Notes: a model not told the origin generated them from the sequence alone. A DNA stretch of 64,000 nucleotides from UBA7803 sp963822255 (GCA_963822255.1 CAWGGV010000009.1:1033958-1097957), one strand, 5' to 3'. Positions 28,609 through 37,057 are shown, counted from the stretch's first letter. Translations and numbers: made by a program.

Positions 28609-29331
28609 TCAGAAAGGCCAGAGGGAGCTGTTGAAAAACCGGCTGAGCCAGCCGGGCGAGGAGCTCTGGGCCAGCGTGCCGGTGCCGCGGTAGGCGAGCT
28701 GTGCGTTGGCGATGCGGGTGGACTGGATGGTGTTGTCAGGTGTGATGTCCACCGGCCGGATGATGCCCCGCAGGCGCACGTACTCTTCGCCCTGGTTGAT
28801 GCCGATCCACTTCTCTCCCTGCACCACCAGATTGCCGTTGGGCAGCACCTCGGACACGGTCACCGTGATCGAGCCCTGCAGCTCGTTGCTCTGCTCGGCG
28901 CCGCCGGAGCCCGAGAAGTCCCGCTTGGCGTCCACGTCGTTGCTCAATATGTGCCTGCCGTTGAGGGTGACGGTGTCGCCGAACACGGTGGGGTCGGGAA
29001 TGGTTACGCTGGACGCTTTGCTGGTGGACGCGTTGGCCGATTTCTTGGCGTCGGTGCGTTCCACCAGCACCACGGTCACCACGTCGCCGACGCGGCCGGC
29101 TTTCGGGTCGGTGAACAGCGACCATGCGGTGGCGTGGTGATAGATGGCGCCGTCCTCCGGCGCCGGCACTGCCTCGACCGGCGGCAGAGCGGCCCGGTAG
29201 CGGTCGTCCGATCCGGGGTGCGCCAGTGGGCCGCTGGCACAACCCGCCAGCAGCGATATGCCCAGCAGCGACAGCCACGGCAGCGCCGGCCAAAGCAGCG
29301 ACGGGCGACGCGTCCTCGCGTATGACCTCAT
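28609..29331 (-). CDS. flgH: FlgH, L-ring lipoprotein
   Basis: FlgH forms the outer-membrane L ring. From ATG 29331 (GGAAGG upstream; a GTG two codons earlier overlaps flgG) the product has a lipoprotein signal ending LLGISLLAGC, then the FlgH features WSLFTDPKAGRVGDVVTVVL, QSNELQGSITVTVSEVLPNG and LRGIIRPVDITPDNTIQSTR. At 240 residues and with the C-terminal LSRFFNSSLWPF it is complete. It sits between flgG and the damaged flgI. Confidence 0.96.
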   Translation of the reverse strand: MRSYARTRRPSLLWPALPWLSLLGISLLAGCASGPLAHPGSDDRYRAALPPVEAVPAPEDGAIYHHATAWSLFTDPKAGRVGDVVTVVLVERTDAKKSANASTSKASSVTIPDPTVFGDTVTLNGRHILSNDVDAKRDFSGSGGAEQSNELQGSITVTVSEVLPNGNLVVQGEKWIGINQGEEYVRLRGIIRPVDITPDNTIQSTRIANAQLAYRGTGTLAQSSSPGWLSRFFNSSLWPF

Positions 29332-29333
29332 GT

Positions 29334-30125
29334 TCACCTTCCGAGATTGTTATTGGCGTACTGCAGCATCTGATCCGCCGTGGAGATCGCCTTGGAGTTG
29401 ATCTCGTACGCCCGCTGGGTCTCGATCATGTTGACAAGCTCCTCAACGGAGTTCACGTTGGAGGATTCCACGGAACCCTGGCTCAGGGTGCCGAGACCGG
29501 TAGTGCCCGGGGTGCCCGCTTGTGGCGACCCGCTTGCCGCCGTCTCGATCAGCAGGTTGTGCCCCATGGGCTCGAGGCCCGCCGGGTTGACGAAATCGGC
29601 GAGCTGCAGCGTGCCTGCCTGCACGGCCGTCGCGTTACCGCGGGAGGTCACCGAGACGATGCCATCCTGGCTGATGTCCACCGACTGGGCATCGGCGGGG
29701 ATCGTGATGGCAGGCTGCACCTGGAACCCGCTGGCGGTGACGAGCTGGCCGTCGCGGTTCACCTGGAATTCTCCGGTCCGCGTGTAGCCCAGGCTGCCGT
29801 CCGGCATCAGGATCTGGAAGAATCCGCGGCCCTCGATGGCCACGTCGAAGGGCCCGTCCGTCTGCACGATGTTTCCCTGGGTGTAGAGCTTCTCGGTCGC
29901 CACCGTGCGCACTCCGGTGCCGACCATCTGGCCCGACGGGAGCTGCGTGTCCTGGGACGACTGCGCACCCGGCTGGCGCACGTTCTGGTACAGCAGGTCC
30001 TCGAACACGGCCCGGCCTTTCTTGAACCCCGTGGTGTTAACGTTGGCCAGATTGTTCGATATCACGGCCATGCGCGTCTGCTGGGCGTCTAGGCCGGTCT
30101 TGGCGATCCACAGTGCCTTGTCCAT
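29334..30125 (-). CDS. flgG: FlgG, distal rod protein
   Basis: FlgG forms the distal rod. From ATG 30125 the 263-residue product starts MDKALWIAKTGLDAQQTRMA, followed by SNNLANVNTTGFKKGRAVFE and YTQGNIVQTDGPFDVAIEGR, all highly conserved. It ends with VEELVNMIETQRAYEINSKA and ISTADQMLQYANN. An upstream in-frame ATG at 30176 would add an unrelated basic stretch and is rejected. Confidence 0.97.
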   Translation of the reverse strand: MDKALWIAKTGLDAQQTRMAVISNNLANVNTTGFKKGRAVFEDLLYQNVRQPGAQSSQDTQLPSGQMVGTGVRTVATEKLYTQGNIVQTDGPFDVAIEGRGFFQILMPDGSLGYTRTGEFQVNRDGQLVTASGFQVQPAITIPADAQSVDISQDGIVSVTSRGNATAVQAGTLQLADFVNPAGLEPMGHNLLIETAASGSPQAGTPGTTGLGTLSQGSVESSNVNSVEELVNMIETQRAYEINSKAISTADQMLQYANNNLGR

Positions 30126-30212
30126 CGTGTTCTCTCCTTGAAGCGCGCGCTCCGCGTGCCCTGTCGCACGCCGCATCCGCGCGGTGGCGCCCGTTGTCGG
30201 TCATTGCCGGCG

Positions 30213-30956
30213 TCAGCCGAGCTGCATCAGCTCGCCCGCCGCCTGGTCGTTCACCTCGGCCGTGTTCATCATCTTGATCTGCAGCTCGAAGTTACGAGCC
30301 TGCTGAATCATCTCCACCATGGCGGAGACGGTGTTGACGTTGCTGCCTTCGAGCGCGCCGGAAACCAGGCGAACGTTGGCGTCCACCGCAGCCTCGGCAC
30401 CGGGTGCCGCGCGCAGCAGTCCGTCGGCTCCGCGCTGAAGCTCAGTGCTTGGCGGGTTCACCAGCCGGATGCGGGCGACCTGCACCAGGCCGGCCGCATC
30501 CTGGCCGAGCGGCCGGATGCTGACGCTGCCGTCGACGCCGATCTCGATCTTCTCGAACGGCGGCAGAGCGATGGGCCCGCCGTCGCCGAGCACGTTCTCA
30601 CCGGTGGCCGTCGTCAGCTGGCCGACGCCGTCGACCCGCAGGTTGCCGGCCCGGGTGTAGGCTTCGGTGCCGTCCGGTGCCTGCACCGCGATCCAGCCGT
30701 CTCCGTCGACGGCCACGTCCAGGTCCCGCCCGGTGGTCATGAGCGGCCCTGGCGTGAAATCGGTGCCCTGGTCCTCGGTGACCGCGTAGGCACGCGCCGC
30801 GGCGTAACCGGGCCCGTCGAGCGACACGTCCTGGGCGTTGGCGAGCGCCGCTCGGAAACCCGTGGTGGAGGCGTTGGCCAGATTGTTGGTCGTGACCGCT
30901 TGAGCGAGCTGAGTCTCACGGGCCCCCGTCATCGCGATGTAGAGAAATCGGTCCAC
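30213..30956 (-). CDS. flgF: FlgF, proximal rod protein
   Basis: FlgF is a rod subunit between FlgC and FlgG. The 247-residue product begins MDRFLYIAMTGARETQLAQA and has NNLANASTTGFRAALANAQD, then the FlgF/G-type core and a C-terminus with VNTVSAMVEMIQQARNFELQ. Length and order (after flgE, before flgG) are standard. Confidence 0.95.
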   Translation of the reverse strand: MDRFLYIAMTGARETQLAQAVTTNNLANASTTGFRAALANAQDVSLDGPGYAAARAYAVTEDQGTDFTPGPLMTTGRDLDVAVDGDGWIAVQAPDGTEAYTRAGNLRVDGVGQLTTATGENVLGDGGPIALPPFEKIEIGVDGSVSIRPLGQDAAGLVQVARIRLVNPPSTELQRGADGLLRAAPGAEAAVDANVRLVSGALEGSNVNTVSAMVEMIQQARNFELQIKMMNTAEVNDQAAGELMQLG

Positions 30957-30985
30957 CTGTCATTTCCCGAGTTGGTTCACCGGCC

Positions 30986-32203
30986 TCAGCGAATGTTGAT
31001 GATCGTCTGGGTGATGGCATCTGCCGTGCTGATCACCTGGGCGTTGGCCTGGAAGTTGCGCTGAGCCGTGATCAGGTTGACCAGCTGGCTGGCAATGTCC
31101 ACGTTCGAGCCCTCCAGACCGCCGGACTGGATCAGCCCCATGTCGCCGTTGCCGGCTGTGCCGAAGATGGCGTCGCCGGCGGCGAACGTCTGAACCCAGG
31201 CGTTGTCGCCGGTCGGCTGCAGTCCCTGAGGGTTCGAGAAGTTGGCGATCGCCAGTTGTCCCAGCGCCAGCGCCTGGCCGTTGGTGAAGCGCGCGAAGGC
31301 GACTCCCGTGTCGTCGATGTTGACCCCGGTCAGCTTGCCGCTGGCGAAGCCGTTCTGGTGCAGGGTGGTGACGCTGTTGACGTTGCCGTATTGCGTGGCG
31401 CTGGTGAAATCGAAAGCGATGTCCAGCGGATCGGCGCCGTTGCTGGGGGCGAACGCGCCGAAGTTGACGGGGCCGGCCGGCGACGCGAGGGTGCCGTCGC
31501 CGGCGAAGGTCATGGCCTGAGGGCCCCCAACCTGGCTGCCGTCGATAGTGAGATTGGACTCCCACTGCAGATTGCCCATGTTCCTGAAGTACAGGGTGGC
31601 GTTGTGCTGCTGACCCAGGGAGTCGAAAACGCTGAGCGACGTGGAGTACGAATAGGTGGACGGATCGGCTGCGTCGAAGGTCATAGCCGACAGGTCGACG
31701 TCCTCGGAGCTTAGGTTCAGCTCGGCGTTGACCTCGTCCGTGGCGGACGGCGGCGCTTCGGTGGTCGACAGCTGCAGGTCGCTCAACTGTCCGGTGTTGA
31801 CTTCGCCGGTGGCCGCGTCGATGGCCGGGTAGGCCTGCAGGCGCTGGCCGGTGCTGTTGACCACGTAACCGTCGCGGTCCACCTGGAACGAGCCATCCCG
31901 GGTGAAGCTGCGCGATCCGCCGTCGGAGAGGACGAAGAATCCCTGCCCGGAAAGCGCCAGATCCATGCTGTTGCCGGTGAAGTCCACCACACCCTGGGTG
32001 AACTGCTGGCTGACGGAAGAGAGCTTTACGCCGGCGCCGATGGCGGTCTTGCTGATGCCGCCGTAGGCGACGGCGAAGACGTCGCTGAACTCGGCGCGGG
32101 ATTCCTTGAAGCCGGTGGTGCTTGCATTGGCGATGTTGTTGCCGGTGACCCGGAGATCGGCGGAGGCCGCGTTGAGCCCGCTGAGGGCGGTACGAAACGT
32201 CAT
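30986..32203 (-). CDS. flgE: FlgE, hook protein
   Basis: FlgE is the hook subunit. The 405-residue product begins MTFRTALSGLNAASADLRVT and NNIANASTTGFKESRAEFSD, has the D1 domain features QQFTQGVVDFTGNSMDLALS, and ends with LEGSNVDIASQLVNLITAQR and VISTADAITQTIINIR. The length is ordinary for a simple hook protein. It lies between flgD and flgF and is intact. Confidence 0.97.
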   Translation of the reverse strand: MTFRTALSGLNAASADLRVTGNNIANASTTGFKESRAEFSDVFAVAYGGISKTAIGAGVKLSSVSQQFTQGVVDFTGNSMDLALSGQGFFVLSDGGSRSFTRDGSFQVDRDGYVVNSTGQRLQAYPAIDAATGEVNTGQLSDLQLSTTEAPPSATDEVNAELNLSSEDVDLSAMTFDAADPSTYSYSTSLSVFDSLGQQHNATLYFRNMGNLQWESNLTIDGSQVGGPQAMTFAGDGTLASPAGPVNFGAFAPSNGADPLDIAFDFTSATQYGNVNSVTTLHQNGFASGKLTGVNIDDTGVAFARFTNGQALALGQLAIANFSNPQGLQPTGDNAWVQTFAAGDAIFGTAGNGDMGLIQSGGLEGSNVDIASQLVNLITAQRNFQANAQVISTADAITQTIINIR

Positions 32204-32233
32204 GTCGTTGCTCCTTTGAGAGAGTAGTCGGCG

Positions 32234-32902
32234 CTACTGGATGCGTCGAACCTGAGAAAGATCCACTTGACCGAGACCGGTTACCGTCAAGCCCAGCGAC
32301 TGGCCGTCGGGGCGGACGGCGACGCTCTCCACGCGTCCGGCCACCATGACGTTCAGCGCCTGGCTTTCGCCATCGACGTCACCGGCGGCCCGCAGCTCGT
32401 AGAACCCGGGCTCGGCCTTCTGGCCGTTGGGCAGGGTGCCATCCCATTCGAAATCGGCAGTGCCGCCGGCGGGGTCGGACAGAGCGATGCGGGCGACGCC
32501 CTGACCGCTCAGGTCCACCACCTCGACGGTCGGATTGGCGATACCGTCGGCTACGTCCACCGCGCCGTGTATCACGCCATCGGGCGGCAGCCATGCTTCG
32601 CGGGCGGGCACCAGCACCTGACGGTCGACCAGGGTGGCAGCCTGCAGGGTCCTGTTGCCGCCAAGATCGTCGGCCATGGTGCCGAGCGACTTCTGCATGT
32701 CGGAGATTCCCGAGACGGTGCCGAACTGCGCGAGCTGACCCAGAAACTGGCTGCTCTCCATCGGCTTGAACGGGTCCTGATTGGTGAGCTGAGTGATCAT
32801 CAGCTTGAGGAACTCCTCCTGGCCGAGCTGATCGCGGGCGGGCGCCGCTGCGCCGGAGGACAAGCCGAGCTGGTTGAGTGTCCCTGTGTCGATAGTGGTC
32901 AT
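32234..32902 (-). CDS. flgD: FlgD, hook cap scaffold
   Basis: FlgD caps the growing hook. The 222-residue product shows LGQEEFLKLMITQLTNQDPF and KPMESSQFLGQLAQFGTVSG, which define the family, then a Tudor/Ig-like region with FEWDGTLPNGQKAEPGFYEL. It is intact and follows flgC by 11 bases. Confidence 0.96.
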   Translation of the reverse strand: MTTIDTGTLNQLGLSSGAAAPARDQLGQEEFLKLMITQLTNQDPFKPMESSQFLGQLAQFGTVSGISDMQKSLGTMADDLGGNRTLQAATLVDRQVLVPAREAWLPPDGVIHGAVDVADGIANPTVEVVDLSGQGVARIALSDPAGGTADFEWDGTLPNGQKAEPGFYELRAAGDVDGESQALNVMVAGRVESVAVRPDGQSLGLTVTGLGQVDLSQVRRIQ

Positions 32903-32913
32903 GGCAGCGTTCC

Positions 32914-33330
32914 TCAGCGTTCCCCGAGCTGCAAGGTTCGCAGCATGAGTTGCTTGATGGTGTTCATGGCGTCGATGTCGTTCTGGTAGCTCCGGGAGGC
33001 GGACATCATGTTCGCCATCTCCTCCACGGTGCTGATGGCCGGAAAGAACACGTAGCCGTCCTCGTTGGCGAGCGGATGGCCGGGCATGTACTCCATCCGC
33101 GGGGGCGTCCGGCTTTCGACGATGCCGCTGACCTCGACCCCGCCGGCACGCTGTTCGCTGCCGGAGCGATCGAGAATGGTGCGAAATACCGGATAACGCG
33201 CGCGGTAGGCTTCATCGGGCGACGAGGCGGCCACTTCCGCGTTGGCCAGGTTGCTGGCCACGGTGTTCAGCCGGGTGGACTGCGCGGCCATGGCGGAGCC
33301 CGAGGTGTTCAGTATGTTGAAGAGGCTCAT
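32914..33330 (-). CDS. flgC: FlgC, proximal rod protein
   Basis: FlgC is a rod subunit. From ATG 33330 the 138-residue protein starts MSLFNILNTSGSAMAAQSTR and has LNTVASNLANAEVAAS, YVFFPAISTVEEMANMMSAS and the C-terminal SRSYQNDIDAMNTIKQLMLR. A GTG at 33336 overlapping the flgB stop would add two residues. The ATG, with AGGAGAG before it, matches the family start better. Confidence 0.96.
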   Translation of the reverse strand: MSLFNILNTSGSAMAAQSTRLNTVASNLANAEVAASSPDEAYRARYPVFRTILDRSGSEQRAGGVEVSGIVESRTPPRMEYMPGHPLANEDGYVFFPAISTVEEMANMMSASRSYQNDIDAMNTIKQLMLRTLQLGER

Positions 33331-33332
33331 GG

Positions 33333-33731
33333 TCACTCTCCTCGGAGTGCTTTGCGCAGGGCGGAGATCCGCCCGCCGACGAAGTCGAGGCTCGCCTGAT
33401 AGCGAATGGACGCCTCGAGGAATGCTGCTTTCTCCCGATCGCCGTCGACGGTGTTACCGTCCAGCGAGGGCTGGCCGGGGACGCGGTACTTGAGCTCCGG
33501 CATGCCTGCGCCGGCAACGCCGGAAAGGTGTCGGCCGCTGGTGCTCTCGAGCCCGATGGCTTTGGCCCCTTCGGCTTCCCGGGCGAGAATCGAACGGAAA
33601 TCGATGTCGCGTGCCTTGTAGCCGGGGGTGTCCGCGTTGGCGACGTTTTGCGCCAGCACCTCCAGGCGCTGGGCGCCGACCCGAAGAGCCTTCAGGTGGA
33701 TGCCCAGGGCGTTGTCGATGATGTCAGTCAT
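33333..33731 (-). CDS. flgB: FlgB, proximal rod protein
   Basis: FlgB is the first rod subunit and the first gene of the rod-hook string. From ATG 33731 the 132-residue product reads LGIHLKALRVGAQRLEVLAQ, NVANADTPGYKARDIDFRSI and ends YQASLDFVGGRISALRKALR. The frame is open far upstream to 34613, but that part overlaps flgA and has no family sequence. A consensus sigma-54 promoter lies 43-58 bases upstream. Confidence 0.96.
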   Translation of the reverse strand: MTDIIDNALGIHLKALRVGAQRLEVLAQNVANADTPGYKARDIDFRSILAREAEGAKAIGLESTSGRHLSGVAGAGMPELKYRVPGQPSLDGNTVDGDREKAAFLEASIRYQASLDFVGGRISALRKALRGE

Positions 33732-33773
33732 GTGGATCGTCGCTGATCGGCTCGCATCGTGACCGGCGGGGAG

Positions 33774-33789
33774 AGCAACCGACGTGCCA
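33774..33789 (-). promoter_or_regulatory. Sigma-54 promoter of flgB
   Basis: The minus strand reads TGGCAC-GTCGG-TTGCT, a full match to the sigma-54 consensus. The start site is expected near 33762, about 30 bases before the flgB ATG. It should drive the flgB-flgL string. Confidence 0.88.
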
Positions 33790-33918
33790 ACGCGGAGCAC
33801 GGCTTGCAGGGTCGTGACGCGCATCACAAAAAGCCACACGTTCACCCGTGCGGGGCGGCTGCGGTTGGCCGCGTCTGACGGCAGCACGGGGCCGTCAGCG
33901 GCAAGCCGATGCCGCGGT

Positions 33919-33936
33919 GCGGCAACCTGTTGCCGC
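33919..33936. promoter_or_regulatory. 18-base perfect palindrome between flgB and flgA
   Basis: GCGGCAAC-CT-GTTGCCGC is a perfect inverted repeat. It lies about 205 bases upstream of flgA and 190 upstream of flgB. It could be an operator or a DNA hairpin. It has the same GCGGCAA-N4-TTGCCGC core as two sites inside fliK. Confidence 0.5.
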
Positions 33937-34140
33937 TTGACCGAGCTGGCAGAACACGGCCGGCCGCCGCTGCCGGGCCCACCGGTGTGCCGGCCTGCTG
34001 GCCTCGATGCCGTGGCGGCGCGGGCGTCGGCCAGAATGTGATGCGGGTCACGTATCCACCCCCTGCCGGGGGATCCGGACGTGCAGCGGCACGCGCTCTG
34101 CATGGCCGGCTGCCGAATCCATTTCCGCGCAGGCGCCGCC

Positions 34141-34902
34141 ATGACCGACCCCACAGCACAACGCCGCCGCCCGGCCCGCGACCGCTGGATGCTGGCGTTC
34201 TGGGCCGTGCTCCCGGCATTGCTTGCCGCAGTGCCGGGCGGCGCGCTCGGTGCCGAGCCCCGGCTCGAGAGCCACGACCGGATACGGGCCGCGGCCGCGG
34301 CGGAAGCCGAGCGCCTGGCGCAACGGCTGGCGCCGGCGGACGCGCGCGTCGAGGTGGAGGTGGGCGCGCTGGATCCGCGTCTGCGCCTGGCTGCCTGCCC
34401 GCAGGATCCCGAGAGCTCGCCGCCGGCGGTACCACAGCTTCGATCCAGGCTCTCCATCGGCGTCCGCTGTGCCGGCACCGGCGGATGGAGCCTGTACGTG
34501 CCGGTGCGGATCAGGGCGTTTGCCAAGGTGGTAGTGCTGGCGGCGCCCGCCGCCAGAGGAGAGCCGCTGGCCGAGGACCGGCTGGCCCTCGAGGCAAGGG
34601 ACATCGCCGCCATGAACGGCAGCTACCTGACGCGTTTGCAGGACGCCGAGGGAATGGTGCTGCGGCGCGACCTGGGAGCGGGGGCCGTGTTGGCGGCCAG
34701 CGCCCTGGAACCGGTGAAGCTCGTGCGCCGCGGGCAGAGAGTGCGGTTGATCGCCGGAGGCACGGGGTTCGCCGTGGTGACTCAGGGCGAAGCCCTCGGG
34801 GATGCGGCCGCGGGCGATCTGGTCCAGGTACGGAATCTTCGTTCCCATCAGATCGTAGAGGGTCAGGTGGACAGTGACGGCCGCGTCCGGGTAGGCATCT
34901 GA
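34141..34902 (+). CDS. flgA: FlgA, P-ring assembly chaperone
   Basis: FlgA is the periplasmic chaperone for P-ring (FlgI) assembly. From ATG 34141 the 253-residue protein has an Arg-rich n-region and a hydrophobic signal (LAFWAVLPALLAAVPGGALG), then the SAF/ChapFlgA domain with SRLSIGVRCAGTGGWSLYVP, RGEPLAEDRLALEARDIAAM, LGAGAVLAASALEPVKLVRR, GQRVRLIAGGTGFAVVTQGE and VRNLRSHQIVEGQVDSDGRV. This C-terminal pattern is diagnostic. The earlier in-frame ATG at 34081 puts a Cys/His-rich stretch before the signal and is less likely. Confidence 0.94.
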   Translation: MTDPTAQRRRPARDRWMLAFWAVLPALLAAVPGGALGAEPRLESHDRIRAAAAAEAERLAQRLAPADARVEVEVGALDPRLRLAACPQDPESSPPAVPQLRSRLSIGVRCAGTGGWSLYVPVRIRAFAKVVVLAAPAARGEPLAEDRLALEARDIAAMNGSYLTRLQDAEGMVLRRDLGAGAVLAASALEPVKLVRRGQRVRLIAGGTGFAVVTQGEALGDAAAGDLVQVRNLRSHQIVEGQVDSDGRVRVGI

Positions 34903-34943
34903 ACGCTTCGCCGATAAACTTTGCCGACCCGCCGATTCCGGGC

Positions 34944-34970
34944 TCAAGTTTCCGGCGGCGCGGTCGATAC
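34944..34970 (+). promoter_or_regulatory. Sigma-28 promoter of flgM-flgN
   Basis: TCAAGTTT, an 11-base gap, and GTCGATAC fit the full sigma-28 consensus TAAAGTTT-N11-GCCGATAA with three mismatches and exact spacing. It lies between flgA and flgM, about 62 bases before the flgM ATG. A lone GCCGATAA at 34910-34917 lacks a matching -35 element. Confidence 0.7.
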
Positions 34971-35031
34971 GGGCAGCAGTAACGACGAGGGCGGCATTCT
35001 CACGCCGCTGCTGGTATGGAAAGCTGATGGT

Positions 35032-35352
35032 ATGGAAATAGGAAACAGCAACAATCCGGAACTGCGCAATGATCGTTTGTCCGGCACCCGGACCGCGGGT
35101 CCCGCCCGCAGCGGCAACGCTGCCGATGGCCGTGGGGCGGCCGCCCCGCAAGCCCCGGGCGCCGGCGCCGCCGACCGGGTCACCCTGACCGACACCGCGC
35201 AGTCCCTGCTGAAGCTCCGCGGCGGCGGCGCGTCGGAGGCGCCGGTGGACCGTCAGCGCGTCGAGGCGATCCGCCGCTCCCTGCGGGACGGCAGCTACGC
35301 GGTCAATGCGGAGAAGATCGCCGAAGCCCTGATCCGGCAGGACAACGGCTGA
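35032..35352 (+). CDS. flgM: FlgM, anti-sigma-28 factor
   Basis: FlgM holds FliA (sigma-28) inactive until the hook is finished and FlgM is exported. From ATG 35032 the 106-residue product has a disordered N-terminus and the conserved C-terminal sigma-28-binding helices: VTLTDTAQSLLKLR and DRQRVEAIRRSLRDGSYAVN AEKIAEALI (abridged). An upstream ATG at 34921 is before the predicted start site of transcription. It is followed by flgN with a one-base overlap. Confidence 0.94.
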   Translation: MEIGNSNNPELRNDRLSGTRTAGPARSGNAADGRGAAAPQAPGAGAADRVTLTDTAQSLLKLRGGGASEAPVDRQRVEAIRRSLRDGSYAVNAEKIAEALIRQDNG

Positions 35353-35774
35353 TGTCCACGGGCCCCGCACCCGCCCGGGCGCCATCCGACGTGGTCGGCG
35401 CGCTCGAGCAGGTTCTCATGGAGCTGGAGGCCGCTCTCGCCGAGGAGGCCGACGCCATCGGGCGGACGGCACCGGACGCGCTGCTCCGGGCGGTGGACCG
35501 TAAGCGTCAGGCCGTGCGCAGCCTGGCGGAGCTTTCCCGCGACGGCCGTGTCGCCGGTCTGCGGTCGTCTCTCGATCCGGCTCATGCCGCTCTGCTGGAA
35601 CGGCTGCGCGGCTGCCGGGACAGGAACCTCGCCGCCGGTGCGGCAGTGGCCAGCGCGCGCCGCACCAACGACAGCGTGCTCGAGCTGCTCGGCCGCGGTT
35701 TCGAGTCCCCCGGTTACCACCGGCCGGGGTCGGCGGGAACCATGCCGCCGCGTCGGGAACTCGGTACCGCCTGA
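35352..35774 (+). CDS. flgN: FlgN, chaperone for FlgK and FlgL
   Basis: FlgN is the export chaperone for hook-associated proteins. The 140-residue, mostly helical product begins after a TGATG overlap with flgM. LEQVLMELEAALAEEADAIG, LLRAVDRKRQAVRSLAELSR and VASARRTNDSVLELLGRGFE are typical of FlgN. The conserved late Asn (RTNDSVL) is present. Position after flgM is standard. Confidence 0.92.
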   Translation: MSTGPAPARAPSDVVGALEQVLMELEAALAEEADAIGRTAPDALLRAVDRKRQAVRSLAELSRDGRVAGLRSSLDPAHAALLERLRGCRDRNLAAGAAVASARRTNDSVLELLGRGFESPGYHRPGSAGTMPPRRELGTA

Positions 35775-35822
35775 ACGTCATTCGGGTATCCTTGGGCCAT
35801 CTCGATTGGCCCGACGAGCCCG

Positions 35823-36242
35823 ATGCCAGACTCTCTGCCGCCGACTACGCTCCCCCTGATACTGAACCTCATCCTGCTGGTCGGCCTGGCCCTGCTCGGC
35901 GCCTGGTGCTCGCGCCTCGGCCGCCGCCTCGATGTCCTCGGCCGTCACCTCGAAGAGTGCTGGCAGGATGTGTCCGTGCTGCGCGGCGCGCTCCACGGCC
36001 TGGTCGAGGACCGCCGCCGGGGCGATCGTGACGGTGAGCTCCAGGCGAGGCTGCGCGAGCTCGAGGCCCGGCAGGAGCAGCTCATGCGGAGCGACGCGCA
36101 GACCGGTCACTATCTGCAGGCGGTGCGCCAGGCCGAGCGCGGCTCCAGCGCCGAGGATCTCATGACCGCCCACGACCTCACCCGCGGCGAAGCGGAGCTG
36201 ATCCTGCGCCTCCACGGCAGGCCGCAGAAGTCGCCGGGGTGA
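35823..36242 (+). CDS. DUF2802 family membrane-anchored protein
   Basis: The 139-residue product has one N-terminal transmembrane helix (about residues 8-29, TLPLILNLILLVGLALLGAW), a coiled coil (about 30-95, with LEECWQDVSVLRGALHGLVE and LRELEARQEQLM), and a C-terminal SAEDLMTAHDLTRGEAELIL RLHG-type segment that resembles a small helix-turn-helix, as in DUF2802 proteins found near flagellar genes. The function is unknown. It lies 48 bases after flgN and meets the SDR gene tail to tail. Confidence 0.8.
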   Translation: MPDSLPPTTLPLILNLILLVGLALLGAWCSRLGRRLDVLGRHLEECWQDVSVLRGALHGLVEDRRRGDRDGELQARLRELEARQEQLMRSDAQTGHYLQAVRQAERGSSAEDLMTAHDLTRGEAELILRLHGRPQKSPG

Positions 36243-36252
36243 CGACCGGAAA

Positions 36253-37053
36253 TCACACCACTCGCGACAGGCCGCCGTCCATGTTGATGGCGCAGCCGGT
36301 CACGTAGGAGCCGGCGTCCGAGGCCAGAAATAGAGCGAGATTCGCTACTTCCTCCGCTTCTCCCATGCGGCCCATGGGGAGTCGGCTGCCGGCTCTCGCG
36401 ACGAAGGCTTCGAACGACTCGGTGCGCTCGCCGGCCTCGTAGCGGCGGCGGATCTGATCGCTCTTGACGAAGCCGATCAGCAGCGCGTTGACCAGAACGT
36501 TGTGGGGCGCGCCCTCGTTGGCCAGCACCTTGGTGAGCGCCATCCCGGCGGCGCGGCTGACCGACGTGGGGGCGGTGTTGGCGTCCGGCGTCTTGGCGTA
36601 GACGTTCAGCAGGTTGATCACGCGGCCCCAGCGTGCCGCTTTCAGCTGCGGCCACAGCGCCCGGGTCAGGCGGATGGCGGCGAAAAGCTTCAAGTCGAGA
36701 TCCGCCTGCCAGTCGGCGTCGCTGATCTCCTCGAAGGGCCGCGCTGCGGAGGCGCCGGCATTGTTGACCAGGATGTGCACGTTGCCGAGCTCGGCGCTCA
36801 CCCGGGTGAGTGCCCGGTCGATCGCGGCCGGATCCGCCACGTCGCAGGGGAAGCCGGTCACCAGCGCGCCCCCGGGAACCTGCCCTGCGCCGGCCTCCGT
36901 AATCTGCCGTCGGGCTTCCGCCAGGGCCTCCTCGCGGCGGCCCAGGATGGCCACGCGGGCGCCGGCCCGATAGAACGATTCGGCAATGGCGCGGCCGATG
37001 CCGCGGCTCCCGCCGGTGACCAGCGCCGTGCGTCCGGTCAGGTTCAGATCCAT
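36253..37053 (-). CDS. SDR-fold protein without the usual catalytic residues
   Basis: This 266-residue protein has a clear short-chain dehydrogenase fold: the NAD(P) motif TGGSRGIG (14-21), NNAG near 92-95, and the C-terminal SDAGSYVTGCAINMDGG. The catalytic stretch differs. Where SDRs have Ser and YxxxK, this one reads VINLLNVYAKTP and then APTSVSRAAGMALTK, so the Tyr and Lys positions are Thr and Arg. I recall related proteins with this same substitution, so it may be a conserved subfamily and not a mutant, but I cannot check that here. Role and substrate are unknown. Confidence 0.88.
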   Translation of the reverse strand: MDLNLTGRTALVTGGSRGIGRAIAESFYRAGARVAILGRREEALAEARRQITEAGAGQVPGGALVTGFPCDVADPAAIDRALTRVSAELGNVHILVNNAGASAARPFEEISDADWQADLDLKLFAAIRLTRALWPQLKAARWGRVINLLNVYAKTPDANTAPTSVSRAAGMALTKVLANEGAPHNVLVNALLIGFVKSDQIRRRYEAGERTESFEAFVARAGSRLPMGRMGEAEEVANLALFLASDAGSYVTGCAINMDGGLSRVV

Positions 37054-37057
37054 TCGA

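Larger units (their letters stand above)
33732..34140. other. Divergent control region between flgB and flgA
   Basis: About 410 bases without a gene. It contains the flgB sigma-54 promoter (33774-33789) and an 18-base palindrome (33919-33936). No sigma-54 or sigma-28 match for flgA could be found on the plus strand. Short ORFs here are GC-rich shadows. Confidence 0.7.

Noticed and set aside
33337..34613. Extended flgB reading frame of 426 residues
   Set aside because: The extra N-terminal part runs over the control region and antisense to flgA. FlgB sequence begins only at 33731, just below the sigma-54 promoter.
34910..34917. Perfect GCCGATAA as a sigma-28 promoter of flgM
   Set aside because: There is no TAAA-like -35 element at the right distance. 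The site at 34944-34970 has both elements with exact spacing.
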